Source: Pseudomonas paralcaligenes (GTDB taxonomy: Bacteria > Pseudomonadota > Gammaproteobacteria > Pseudomonadales > Pseudomonadaceae). Taken from it: 64,000 nucleotides of DNA. Made by a program: the position numbers and the translations under genes. The DNA lies in NCBI RefSeq assembly GCF_019655855.1, contig NZ_BPFX01000009.1, forward strand, positions 82,082-146,081. Direction: 5' to 3'. Positions 51,884 to 62,651 of the stretch are shown one piece after another (positions within the stretch are counted from its first letter, which is position 1; every line of letters starts with the position of its first letter). The notes below the pieces were generated by a model. The model was not told the DNA's origin and did no database searches. It worked only from the letters and a program-made list of their open reading frames with translations.

Positions 51884-51913
51884 AGTTATCCGAACAAGTG
51901 TGCCAGTTATCCG
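51884..51913. repeat. Direct repeat AGTTATCCG x2, upstream of vfr
   Basis: Two identical 9-bp units (51,884 and 51,905) are 21 bp apart, two helical turns. They lie in the vfr-osmC divergent region, 53-82 bp from the vfr start. They may be regulator sites; on the reverse strand each contains GGATAACT. Confidence 0.45.
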
Positions 51914-52067
51914 TCGGCAGCTTAACAGACAGGTGGCCTGTGGTAATGCGTTTTTGCGACGCAGTCTGCAGCGCTTCCGACCTGCTGGCTGACCGGTGGG
52001 TCGAAAAGCTCCCGCCAGGTGCTGTGTTAAGCTGGCGGGCATTTTTCTGGCAGTTGGAGTCCTTGCG

Positions 52068-52490
52068 ATGAAAGCGCGTATTCAGTGGGCCGGCGAGGCC
52101 ATGTTCCTCGGCGAGTCCGGCAGCGGGCACGTGGTGGTGATGGATGGTCCGCCCGAGGCGGGTGGTCGCAACCTCGGCGTGCGCCCCATGGAGATGGTGC
52201 TGATCGGCCTGGGCGGCTGCAGCAACTTCGACGTGGTCAGCATCCTGAAGAAGTCGCGCCAGCCGGTGGAGAGCTGCGAGGCCTTCCTCGAGGCCGAGCG
52301 TGCCGACGAGGACCCCAAGGTGTTCACCAAGATCCACCTGCACTTCGTGGTCAAGGGCCGTGGCCTCAAGGAGGCGCAGGTCAAGCGCGCCGTCGAGCTG
52401 TCGGCGGAGAAGTATTGCTCGGCCTCGATCATGCTCGGCCGCGCCGGCGTCGAGATCACCCATGACTACGAAATCGTCGAGCTGGGTTGA
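52068..52490 (+). CDS. OsmC-like protein
   Basis: The 140-residue protein has the OsmC/YhfA fold pattern with the conserved GGCSNFDVVSILKK (Cys near 52) and KYCSASIML (second Cys). The Cys pair suggests peroxidase/thiol chemistry. GGAG lies 9 nt before the ATG. It precedes a bidirectional terminator; the speD gene found next in P. aeruginosa is missing. Confidence 0.9.
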   Translation: MKARIQWAGEAMFLGESGSGHVVVMDGPPEAGGRNLGVRPMEMVLIGLGGCSNFDVVSILKKSRQPVESCEAFLEAERADEDPKVFTKIHLHFVVKGRGLKEAQVKRAVELSAEKYCSASIMLGRAGVEITHDYEIVELG

Positions 52491-52514
52491 TCCGCACCCA
52501 CGCATGAGCCAATG

Positions 52515-52541
52515 AAAAGGGCGCCAGATGGCGCCCTTTTT
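52515..52541. terminator. Bidirectional terminator between osmC and coq7
   Basis: AAAAGGGCGCC / GGCGCCCTTTTT forms a 7-bp GC stem with a 4-nt loop, flanked by A4 and T5, so it can stop both convergent transcripts. Confidence 0.92.
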
Positions 52542-52553
52542 CATGTCCGCGAT

Positions 52554-53201
52554 TCAGATGCGGTAGGTGCTCTTGGTCATCACTTTGGACAGCAGGGTCA
52601 TGCCGAACTTGACCGGCGCCGGGAAGCGCAGGCCGCCGGCCTCCAGTGCGCTGGTCGAATGCTGCTGCTCGTCCTGGCGCATCTGCTCGAGGATGGCGCG
52701 GGTCCGGGCGTCTTCTGCTGGAATCTGCTCCAGGTGCTCGTCCAGGTGCTTGACCACCTGGTCCTCGGTGGCGGCGACGAAGCCCAGGCTGACCCGGTCG
52801 CTGATCAGCCCGGCGACCGCGCCGACGCCGAAGGACAGGCCGTAGAAGATCGGGTTGAGCACGCTGGGATGGCTGCCCAGCTCACGGATGCGCTGCTCGC
52901 ACCAGGCCAGGTGGTCGACCTCCTCGTCGGCGGCATGCTCCATGGCCTTGCGCACCTCGGGCAGCTTGGCGGTCAGCGCCTGGCCCTGGTAGAGCGCCTG
53001 GGCGCAGACCTCGCCGGTATGGTTGATGCGCATCAGGCCGGCCACGTGGCGGGCATCCTCGTCGCTCAGTTCGGACTCGTTGTGCAGGATGGCCGGCGAC
53101 GGTCGCGCCGGGGCGCCGCTGAAGGGCAGCAGGGTGCGCATGGCGGCGTCGGCCTGCATCAGCAGGCGGTCGACGGGGGAAAACTGGCGTTCGTTGGTCA
53201 T
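52554..53201 (-). CDS. coq7: 2-polyprenyl-3-methyl-6-methoxy-1,4-benzoquinol monooxygenase Coq7
   Basis: The 215-residue diiron protein has the two E-x2-H motifs: [19 protein letters not shown] and DEQQH. It hydroxylates the ubiquinone precursor at C6. The ATG at 53,201 has GGAG 8 nt upstream. In P. aeruginosa a HIT gene precedes it; here only a relic remains (53,338-53,379). Confidence 0.95.
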   Translation of the reverse strand: MTNERQFSPVDRLLMQADAAMRTLLPFSGAPARPSPAILHNESELSDEDARHVAGLMRINHTGEVCAQALYQGQALTAKLPEVRKAMEHAADEEVDHLAWCEQRIRELGSHPSVLNPIFYGLSFGVGAVAGLISDRVSLGFVAATEDQVVKHLDEHLEQIPAEDARTRAILEQMRQDEQQHSTSALEAGGLRFPAPVKFGMTLLSKVMTKSTYRI

Positions 53202-53291
53202 GGGGCCATCTCCGCGGAAAAGCATGCCGGCAGTTTACCTGAGCCCCCGGGCAGAAATCCGCTCGGCGACAAGAGGCTGCATGACTGCCGT

Positions 53292-53336
53292 GTAGGGTGC
53301 GCCGCGCGCACCAAGGGGACTGCCTGTGCACCCTAC
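53292..53336. repeat. Dispersed repeat with inverted ends at the HIT-gene breakpoint
   Basis: GTAGGGTGCGC at the left and GTGCACCCTAC at the right face each other. The core matches the repeat at 19,603-19,623. The right end abuts the last recognisable codon of the truncated HIT gene. Confidence 0.7.
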
Positions 53337-53337
53337 G

Positions 53338-53379
53338 AGGCTTGGTTCCGTCGATTATCCTGCAGAACAGGCAGTCCAC
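53338..53379 (-). pseudogene. Remnant of a HIT-family hydrolase gene (first 14 codons)
   Basis: On the reverse strand a GTG with GGAGAAGG upstream opens VDCLFCRIIDGTKP (initiator read as Met). This is the usual HIT/HinT N-terminus (MDCLFCKI...). After the 14th codon the frame runs into the 53,292-53,336 repeat and on through unrelated sequence to 52,882, antisense to coq7's own frame. The HIT catalytic motif H-x-H-x-H is nowhere present. Location and direction, between coq7 and the divergent ATPase, match PA0656. It is best read as a deletion that left the promoter, ribosome site and first codons. Confidence 0.75.
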
Positions 53380-53443
53380 GCGCCTTCTCCCGGCGGCTTT
53401 CGGTATTCTGTGGGCCTGGTTCGGGTGGTCTCACAAGGAGCGA

Positions 53444-54928
53444 GTGTTGAAGAACGATATCCACGACTTGGGGCTGGTGCTCGAGTCCCGGGTCAAGCTG
53501 GTGGTGATCGAGTCCTGGGACGAGCGCCGGGTGCTGGAGACGCTGACTTCGCTCGCCGTCAAGCGTGGCCTGGGCATCCACACCTGGTCGGTGACCGAGG
53601 GCCTGCAGCGCCTGGCCTTTGGTGGCGAGCCGATGGGCGAGCTGGACAGCCGCGAGCCGGAGCAGGCGCTGCGCATGATCAAGGCCGACCCGGTGCCCAA
53701 CCTCTACGTGATGTGCGACCTGCACCCGTTCCTCGGCGACAGCCCCAGGCTGGTGCGCCTGCTCAAGGAAATCGCCATGAGCGAGGAGGCGCACAAGCCG
53801 ACCCTGGTACTGGTCTCCCATGCGGTGAAGCTGCCGGCCGAGGTCCAGCGCTACGCGGCGCGCTTCAGCCTGGCGCTGCCGACCGAGGAGGAGCTGCTGG
53901 CCATCGTCCGTGAGGAGGCCGCCCGCTGGAGCGAGCGCAACCGCGGGGCTAGGGTGCGCACCGACAACCGCACCCTGCAGCAGATGGTGAAGAACCTGCG
54001 TGGCCTGACCCACGCCGAGGCACGGGCGCTGGCACGCAACGTGATCTGCGACGACGGCGCCATCACCCAGGAAGACATCCCGGAGCTGAACAAGGCCAAG
54101 TTCCAGCTGCTCGACCTGGAGGGCGTGCTCAGCTTCGAGTACGACACCGCGCGCTTCGCCGAGGTGGGCGGCCTGACCAACCTCAAGCGCTGGCTGAGCG
54201 AGCGCCAGGAGATATTCCTCAACGGCAAGGGCGCGGACATGCCCCGCGGCATGCTGCTGGTCGGCGTGCAGGGCGGCGGCAAGAGCCTGGCAGCCAAGGC
54301 GGTGGCTGGCCTCTGGGGGCTGCCGCTGCTGCGCCTGGACTTCGCCAGCCTGTACAACAAGTTCTTCGGCGAGACCGAGCGCAACCTGCGCGAGGCGCTC
54401 AGGCTGGCCAGTCAGATGGCACCCTGCGTGCTGTGGATGGACGAGATCGAGAAAGGCCTGGCCACCGGTGAGAATGACGATGGTGTCAGCCAGCGGGTGC
54501 TCGGCACCCTGCTGACCTGGATGGCCGAGCGCAAGGCGCCGGTGTTCATGGTGGCGACGGCCAACGCCATCCACCGCTTGCCGCCCGAACTGGTGCGCAA
54601 GGGGCGCTTCGATGAGCTGTTCTTCGTCGACCTGCCGGATGCGGCGGTACGGTCGGACATCTTCGCCATCCACCTGCGCCGTCGCGAGCTGGAGCCCGAG
54701 CAGTTCGACCTGGCCGAGCTGTCGCACGCCTGTGCGGGCTTCTCGGGGGCCGAGATCGAGCAGGTGGTGGTCAGCGCCCTGTACGCCGCCCAGGCGCGGC
54801 AGCAGTCGGTGGATCAGACGCTGTTGCTGAACAGTATCCAGAGCACCGCGCCGCTGTCGGTGGTGATGGCCGAGGACCTGGCGGCCCTGCGTGCCTGGGC
54901 CGATGGTCGGACGGTGAACGCCGGCTAG
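53444..54928 (+). CDS. AAA+ ATPase, Ycf46 family
   Basis: The 494-residue protein has an N-terminal domain (about 1-210) and a C-terminal AAA+ module: Walker A GVQGGGKSLAAKA, Walker B CVLWMDEIEKG, and RKGRFDELFFV as the arginine-finger/sensor region. This is the Ycf46-type ATPase of bacteria and plastids, whose substrate is not known. Start: GTG TTG AAG after AAGGAG; either GTG (53,444) or TTG (53,447) could be used, TTG having the better spacing. It overlaps the convergent SDR gene by 4 bp. Confidence 0.9.
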   Translation: MLKNDIHDLGLVLESRVKLVVIESWDERRVLETLTSLAVKRGLGIHTWSVTEGLQRLAFGGEPMGELDSREPEQALRMIKADPVPNLYVMCDLHPFLGDSPRLVRLLKEIAMSEEAHKPTLVLVSHAVKLPAEVQRYAARFSLALPTEEELLAIVREEAARWSERNRGARVRTDNRTLQQMVKNLRGLTHAEARALARNVICDDGAITQEDIPELNKAKFQLLDLEGVLSFEYDTARFAEVGGLTNLKRWLSERQEIFLNGKGADMPRGMLLVGVQGGGKSLAAKAVAGLWGLPLLRLDFASLYNKFFGETERNLREALRLASQMAPCVLWMDEIEKGLATGENDDGVSQRVLGTLLTWMAERKAPVFMVATANAIHRLPPELVRKGRFDELFFVDLPDAAVRSDIFAIHLRRRELEPEQFDLAELSHACAGFSGAEIEQVVVSALYAAQARQQSVDQTLLLNSIQSTAPLSVVMAEDLAALRAWADGRTVNAG

Positions 54929-55731
54929 GGCTGCTCGGCGTCTGCCCGCGGCAGCAGCGGGCGGACCATCTTCATGGCGATGCGCCGCACCAGTGTGCGG
55001 GGCGTCAGGCGCAACAGCTGCGGCACCAGGCGGTGCCGCCAGCCGGGGATGATGATGGCCTGGTTTCGCTCCAGCCCGCGGATGGCGAGCAGGGCAATCT
55101 CTTCCGGGCTGGCCAGTTGGCCGTGCCGGTCCAGTCCGTCGCTGCGCAGTTGGGCGCGACGGAAGAAGGCGGTGGCCACCGGCCCCGGGCAGAGCGCCGA
55201 GACCTTCACCCCGAACGGCGCCAGTTCGCTGCGCAGCGCCTCCGACAGGTGCAGCACATAGGCCTTGCTGGCGAAGTAGTTGGCCATCAGCGGGCCGGGC
55301 TGGAACGCGGCCAGCGAGGCCACGTTGAGAATCTGTCCTGAACCGCGTCGCTTCATGTCCAGCCCCAGGGCATGGCAGAGGCGGGCGAGGGCCAGCACAT
55401 TGAGTTCGATCAGTTGCTGCTCGATGGACCAGTCCTGCTCCACGAACAGGCCGGCGCTGCCGATGCCGGCATTGTTCACCAGCAGGTCGATGTGCCGCTC
55501 GCTCTGCTCCAGTTCCTGGATCAGGCCGGTGAGCTGCAGCGGTTCGGCCAGGTCGCACACGCGGAACAGCGCTTCGACGCCGAAGCGCTGGCTCAGCTCG
55601 CAGGCGATGCTTTCCAGGGCATCGCGCTGGCGTGCGACCAGAATCAGGTTACGCCCGCGCCGGGCCAGCGCCTCGGCCAAGGCGAGGCCGAGGCCGCTCG
55701 AAGCACCGGTGATCAGGGCGTAACCACTCAA
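54925..55731 (-). CDS. Short-chain dehydrogenase/reductase
   Basis: The 268-residue SDR has TGASSGLGLALAEALA (TGxxxGxG), NNAGIG, and the Tyr-x3-Lys as FASKAYV, where the usual YxxxK is read as YFASKAY with Tyr and Lys in place. The C-terminal tail is hydrophobic and basic, suggesting membrane association. Substrate unknown. It follows the DUF805 gene by 3 bp and is likely co-transcribed. Confidence 0.88.
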   Translation of the reverse strand: MSGYALITGASSGLGLALAEALARRGRNLILVARQRDALESIACELSQRFGVEALFRVCDLAEPLQLTGLIQELEQSERHIDLLVNNAGIGSAGLFVEQDWSIEQQLIELNVLALARLCHALGLDMKRRGSGQILNVASLAAFQPGPLMANYFASKAYVLHLSEALRSELAPFGVKVSALCPGPVATAFFRRAQLRSDGLDRHGQLASPEEIALLAIRGLERNQAIIIPGWRHRLVPQLLRLTPRTLVRRIAMKMVRPLLPRADAEQP

Positions 55732-55734
55732 GGC

Positions 55735-56700
55735 CTACTCTCCGGAGGGGGCTTGCTGGATTTGCTGCTGTTGTGCTTCCGCAGCGCGGTTGACGTAGTC
55801 CTGATAGGCCGGCAGGGCAATCGCCGCGACGATACCCAGGATGGGCACCAGCAGCATGGTGCAGGCCAGAGCGATGACACCGCCGCTGTTCGGTGGTGGT
55901 GGCGGACCGTAGCGGTTGGCGCCCTGATTGCCGGGGACGATGAGCATCAGTAGTGCGAACACGCTGCCGACCACGGGTATCAGGTTGAGCAGCCAGAGCC
56001 AGCCGGACCAGCCAATGTCATGCAGGCGTTGCACGCCGATCTGCACGCTGACCACGACTGCGCCGATGACCACCGGGATCATCAGGATGCCGCCGAATAT
56101 CGGCGAGGCGGCCATGATTCCGGCGGCAATGCCGTAGGCCACCAGGGAGATGAGCAGCAGCGCCATCGACCAGCCCAGATAGCGGACCCGGCCGATCCGT
56201 CCGGAAACGCTGAATACTTTGAGTTCGGCGAACTCCTCGTAGCCGTCGCCCACATCGGACTTGGGCGTGCTGTAGGGCGATGCCGCCGTCGTTGCCGGCG
56301 TGCTCTGGGCCTGCAGCGCCTGGCGGGCGAGGAACTTCTCGATGACGATGCCGCAGGCGGAGCAGGCGGTGGCCTTGGGCTGCTGGTGCCCGCACTTGGG
56401 GCACTCCATGTTCTCGTCGCTTACGGCCTTCTCTTCTTCGATATCCACCAGGCTCAGCCTGGCAGCCAGGTCCTGCTCCTTGCGCACCTGGGCGCCGGCT
56501 TGCTGGAGGGCGACCAGGTACTTGTCGGCCTCGTTCTCGGACAGGTCGCGCTTGAGCGCTACCGGGGCCCCGTTGAACAGCACGTCGATCTTGCCCGGGT
56601 CGCTCTTGAACAGGCGGGCCAGGTTGGCCTTCACCGTTTCCAGCGTCTGCTCCGGCATCAACTGCCCTTCGAATACGATCTTGTAACGTGCTTCGGTCAT
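55735..56700 (-). CDS. DUF805 membrane protein with zinc ribbon and pilin-like C-terminus
   Basis: The 321-residue protein starts with a small alpha/beta domain (about 1-75), then a zinc ribbon with CPKCGHQQ and CSACG (about 99-116), a linker, and a DUF805 block with three TM helices and the family motif QRLHDIGWSGW. After GPPPPPNSGG a last helix reads LGIVAAIALPAYQDYVNRA, close to the N-terminal helix of type IV pilins. Function unknown. It precedes the SDR gene on the same strand. Confidence 0.8.
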   Translation of the reverse strand: MTEARYKIVFEGQLMPEQTLETVKANLARLFKSDPGKIDVLFNGAPVALKRDLSENEADKYLVALQQAGAQVRKEQDLAARLSLVDIEEEKAVSDENMECPKCGHQQPKATACSACGIVIEKFLARQALQAQSTPATTAASPYSTPKSDVGDGYEEFAELKVFSVSGRIGRVRYLGWSMALLLISLVAYGIAAGIMAASPIFGGILMIPVVIGAVVVSVQIGVQRLHDIGWSGWLWLLNLIPVVGSVFALLMLIVPGNQGANRYGPPPPPNSGGVIALACTMLLVPILGIVAAIALPAYQDYVNRAAEAQQQQIQQAPSGE

Positions 56701-56795
56701 GCTGCGTCCCTGTTCGCTTTTATAAATTCGTTGAGCCTAGGGGCTTTGCCGGGCGCTCACAAGCGGCCGGCCAGGCAATTTGCACCAAATGGCCA

Positions 56796-57758
56796 CTAGC
56801 GTGGCCATTTCCCCGCCAGTTGGCTGCCCCGGCCCTGCGCAGCACGGTACTCGTCGTCCAGGCGCGCGATCAGCTCGGCCACCGTCGGCAGATCGGCGAT
56901 CCCGCCGACACCCTGGCCGGCCGACCATACGGTCTTCCAGGCCTTGGCTTCGTCGCTGATCGGCTTGAGCTTCTCGCCGTAGTCGACGTCGCCCTTGTCC
57001 TGCAGGCGCTTGAGGTCGTAGCCGGCCTTTTCCAGGCTCTGGCGCATGAAGCTGGCCGGCACGCCCGAGACCGCGGGGGTATGCACGATGTCGGCGGCGC
57101 GGGCGTCGAGGATCATCTGCTTGTAGTCGCCGTCGGCGTTGCTCTCGCGGGTGGCGATGAAGCGGGTGCCCATGTAGGCCAGGTCGGCGCCGAGCAACTG
57201 GGCGGCGAGGATCTCGTGGCCGTGGTTGAGGCAGCCGGAGAGCAGCAGGGTCTTGTCGAAGAACTGGCGGATCTCGGCGATCAGTGCGAACGGGCTCCAG
57301 GTGCCCGCATGGCCGCCAGCGCCGGCTGCCACCGCAATCAGGCCTTCGACGCCGGCCTCGGCCGCCTTCTCCGCATGGCGGCGAGTGGTGACGTCATGGA
57401 AGACCAGGCCGCCGTAGCTGTGCACGGCATCGACCACTTCCTTGACCGCGCCCAGGCTGGTGATCACCACCGGCACCTTGTGCTCGACGCACACCGCCAG
57501 GTCGGCCTGCAGGCGCGGGTTGCTGCCATGCACGATGAGGTTGACCGCGTAGGGCGCCGCGTCCGGCTTCAGGCCCGCCTCGATCTCTTCCAGCCAGGCC
57601 TTGAAGCCGCTGGTCTCGCGCTGGTTCAGGGCCGGGAAGCTGCCGACCACTCCGTCGTTGCAGCAGGCCAGCACCAGTTGCGGGGTGGACACCAGGAACA
57701 TGGGGGCCGCTACCACGGGCAGGCGCAGGCGCTGGTCGAACAGAGCGGGCAGGGACAT
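56796..57758 (-). CDS. Nitronate monooxygenase/2-nitropropane dioxygenase-like flavoprotein
   Basis: The 320-residue TIM-barrel protein has LRLPVVAAPMFLVS at the start, GLIAVAAGAGGHAG for the FMN phosphate, and AQLLGADLAYMGTRFIATRE. It is an FMN-dependent NPD-type enzyme; homologues act on nitronates or as enoyl reductases. It follows hemJ, with only 21 bp between. Confidence 0.88.
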   Translation of the reverse strand: MSLPALFDQRLRLPVVAAPMFLVSTPQLVLACCNDGVVGSFPALNQRETSGFKAWLEEIEAGLKPDAAPYAVNLIVHGSNPRLQADLAVCVEHKVPVVITSLGAVKEVVDAVHSYGGLVFHDVTTRRHAEKAAEAGVEGLIAVAAGAGGHAGTWSPFALIAEIRQFFDKTLLLSGCLNHGHEILAAQLLGADLAYMGTRFIATRESNADGDYKQMILDARAADIVHTPAVSGVPASFMRQSLEKAGYDLKRLQDKGDVDYGEKLKPISDEAKAWKTVWSAGQGVGGIADLPTVAELIARLDDEYRAAQGRGSQLAGKWPR

Positions 57759-57779
57759 GGGTCTTTCCTCTTGTCGTGA

Positions 57780-58205
57780 TCAGAAGGGTTTCACCACCAC
57801 CAGTACCACGATGGCCAGCAGGAACAGCACCGGCACCTCGTTGAACCAGCGGTAGAACACGTGGCCGCGGGCGTTCTCGCCCCGGGCGAAGCGCTTGAGC
57901 TGGGCGCCGCAGACATGGTGATAACCGACCAACAGTACCACCAGCGTCAGCTTGGCGTGCATCCAGCCCTGCTGCAGCCAGGCCGGATTGAGATGGAGCA
58001 TCCAGCCGCCGAACAGCAGTGTGGCGATCATCGAGGGATTCATGATGCCGCGATACAGCTTGCGCTCCATGACGCAGAAGCGCTCGCGGCTGGCCTCGTC
58101 CTCGGCCATGGCGTGATAGACGAACAACCGGGGCAGGTAGAACAGGCCGGCGAACCAGCAGACCAGGGCGATGATGTGCAGGGCCTTGACCCAGAGATAG
58201 AGCAT
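57780..58205 (-). CDS. hemJ: Protoporphyrinogen IX oxidase HemJ
   Basis: The 141-residue polytopic protein begins MLYLWVKALHIIALVCWFAGLFYLPRLF, with the conserved His of HemJ, and has a central YRGIMNPSM and a C-terminal RWFNEVPVLFL. It oxidises protoporphyrinogen to protoporphyrin in heme synthesis. Divergent to argC. Confidence 0.93.
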   Translation of the reverse strand: MLYLWVKALHIIALVCWFAGLFYLPRLFVYHAMAEDEASRERFCVMERKLYRGIMNPSMIATLLFGGWMLHLNPAWLQQGWMHAKLTLVVLLVGYHHVCGAQLKRFARGENARGHVFYRWFNEVPVLFLLAIVVLVVVKPF

Positions 58206-58341
58206 CGACGACTTCCTGCGCGAAATGTGTCGCCGATAGTAGAGAAAGCCATGGCCGAGCGCATCCTCGAGGTTGGCCCTGGCTGCCCCGGAGCCGTATC
58301 ATCGGCAGCCTTTCTCAACGGTCGCGCAGCGGGGGTATGCA

Positions 58342-59376
58342 ATGGTCAAGGTCGGAATCGTCGGCGGCACGGGTTACACCGGGGTGGAACTGCTGCGCCT
58401 GCTGGCCCAGCACCCGCAGGCCGAGGTGGCGGTGATCACCTCGCGCTCCGAGGCCGGGGTCAAGGTCGCCGACATGTACCCCAACCTACGCGGTCACTAC
58501 GACGACCTGGCCTTCAGCGTGCCGGACGTTGCCACCCTGGGCGCCTGCGATGCGGTGTTCTTCGCCACGCCCCATGGCGTCGCCCATGCTCTGGCCGGGG
58601 AGCTGCTCGCCGCCGGCACCCGGGTGATCGACCTGTCCGCCGACTTCCGCCTGCAGGACGCCGAGGAGTGGGCCAAGTGGTACGGCCAGCCCCACGGCGC
58701 GCCGGACCTGCTGCCCGAGGCGGTCTACGGCCTGCCCGAGGTCAATCGCGAGGCGATCAAGGGTGCTCGGCTGATCGCCGTCCCAGGCTGCTACCCGACC
58801 GCCACCCAGCTCGGCCTGATCCCGCTGCTGGAGGCCGGCCTGGCAGATTCGAGTCAGTTGATCGCCAACTGCGCCTCCGGCGTCAGCGGTGCCGGTCGTG
58901 GCGCCAAGGTCGGTTCGCTGCTGTGTGAGGCCAGCGAGAGCATGATGGCCTATGCGGTCAAGGGCCATCGCCACCTGCCGGAGATCAGCCAGGGCCTGCG
59001 CCGCGCCGCCAACGGCCCGGTCGGCTTGACCTTCGTGCCGCACCTGGTGCCGATGATCCGCGGCATCCACGCCACACTGTACGCCACCGTCGCCGACCGC
59101 GGCGTGGACCTGCAGGCGCTGTTCGAGCGCCGCTACGCCGACGAGCCGTTCGTCGACGTGATGCCCGCTGGCAGTCACCCAGAGACCCGTAGCGTGCGTG
59201 GCGCCAACGTCTGCCGCATCGCCGTGCACCGTCCCCAGGGCGGCGATCTGGTGGTGGTGCTGTCCGCCATTGACAACCTGGTCAAGGGCGCGTCGGGTCA
59301 GGCCGTGCAGAACCTCAACATCATGTTCGGGCTGGACGAGCGCCTGGGGCTCTCCCACGCTGCGCTGCTGCCCTGA
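58342..59376 (+). CDS. argC: N-acetyl-gamma-glutamyl-phosphate reductase ArgC
   Basis: The 344-residue protein has the N-terminal NADP site [18 protein letters not shown] and the active-site Cys in [11 protein letters not shown]. It makes N-acetylglutamate semialdehyde in arginine synthesis. A GGGGG stands 6-10 nt before the ATG. The two small genes that follow argC in P. aeruginosa are not present. Confidence 0.97.
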   Translation: MVKVGIVGGTGYTGVELLRLLAQHPQAEVAVITSRSEAGVKVADMYPNLRGHYDDLAFSVPDVATLGACDAVFFATPHGVAHALAGELLAAGTRVIDLSADFRLQDAEEWAKWYGQPHGAPDLLPEAVYGLPEVNREAIKGARLIAVPGCYPTATQLGLIPLLEAGLADSSQLIANCASGVSGAGRGAKVGSLLCEASESMMAYAVKGHRHLPEISQGLRRAANGPVGLTFVPHLVPMIRGIHATLYATVADRGVDLQALFERRYADEPFVDVMPAGSHPETRSVRGANVCRIAVHRPQGGDLVVVLSAIDNLVKGASGQAVQNLNIMFGLDERLGLSHAALLP

Positions 59377-59460
59377 CCGCCATCCCGCCCGCGACAACTT
59401 GAATTCGTCGCGGGCACTCCCATCTAAACAGACAGGGACTGCGTGCCCAGCCTTCGCGCA

Positions 59461-59494
59461 ATAATTGACCAATTTGCTCGGACAAGCGGATAAT
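59461..59494 (+). promoter_or_regulatory. erpA promoter with overlapping IscR-like site
   Basis: TTGACC (59,465-59,470) and GATAAT (59,489-59,494) with an 18-bp spacer form a good sigma-70 promoter, 52 bp before the ATG. The stretch from 59,461 (ATAATTGACC...CTCGG) matches much of the type 1 IscR palindrome (YYGAC-N8-GTCRR form, right half imperfect). In E. coli erpA is an IscR target, so Fe-S-dependent repression is plausible. Confidence 0.55.
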
Positions 59495-59545
59495 CCTCGC
59501 CCGTGCAGTACGTGACATGGCGCCTGGCGCCGGGAGAACAGCAAG

Positions 59546-59896
59546 ATGAGCGTCGAGACCTTCACTCCAACCCCCCTGATCTTCACCCAGGGTGCGGCGA
59601 ACAAGGTGAAGAACCTGGTCGATGAAGAAGGCAACCCACGCCTGAAGCTGCGTGTGTTCGTCACCGGCGGTGGTTGCTCGGGCTTCCAGTACGGCTTCAC
59701 CTTCGACGAGGACGTCGCCGACGATGACACCATCGTCGAGCGCGAGGGCGTCAGCCTGGTGGTCGACCCCATGAGCTTCCAGTACCTGGCCGGTGCCGAG
59801 GTGGATTATCAGGAAGGGCTGGAAGGGTCTCGCTTCGTGATCAACAACCCGAACGCCTCGACCACCTGCGGCTGCGGATCGTCCTTCTCGATCTGA
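59546..59896 (+). CDS. erpA: Iron-sulfur cluster insertion protein ErpA
   Basis: The 116-residue A-type carrier has the three conserved cysteines in GGGCSGFQY and TTCGCGSSF. It delivers Fe-S clusters to apo-enzymes including the isoprenoid pathway proteins. Ends at a strong terminator. Confidence 0.97.
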   Translation: MSVETFTPTPLIFTQGAANKVKNLVDEEGNPRLKLRVFVTGGGCSGFQYGFTFDEDVADDDTIVEREGVSLVVDPMSFQYLAGAEVDYQEGLEGSRFVINNPNASTTCGCGSSFSI

Positions 59897-59916
59897 TCGC
59901 TACCCAAGGGAACAGA

Positions 59917-59940
59917 AGCCGCGCCATTGCGCGGCTTTTT
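59917..59940 (+). terminator. erpA terminator (probably bidirectional)
   Basis: GCCGCGC (59,918-59,924) and GCGCGGC (59,929-59,935) pair with a 4-nt loop and are followed by T5. It also serves the convergent anmK, where AGCC..GGCT would be followed by a short T-run. Confidence 0.9.
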
Positions 59941-59947
59941 CGTTTCT

Positions 59948-62471
<2,524 letters not shown>

Positions 62472-62651
62472 GGCTCGGGGTGTTTCTTGGAAGAGTGCAT
62501 TAACTGCCTAAAATATAATCATAATTCATCATAGGCAACCCTGAAGCCAGGCTGTCTGTCGAGCGGCAGCCCCGGGCGCAGAGCTTGTAATTGGTCAGTG
62601 ATCTTGTATGGTTGGTTCCCTTTTGGTTTTGCGAGTGGCACGAGTCCTGTC

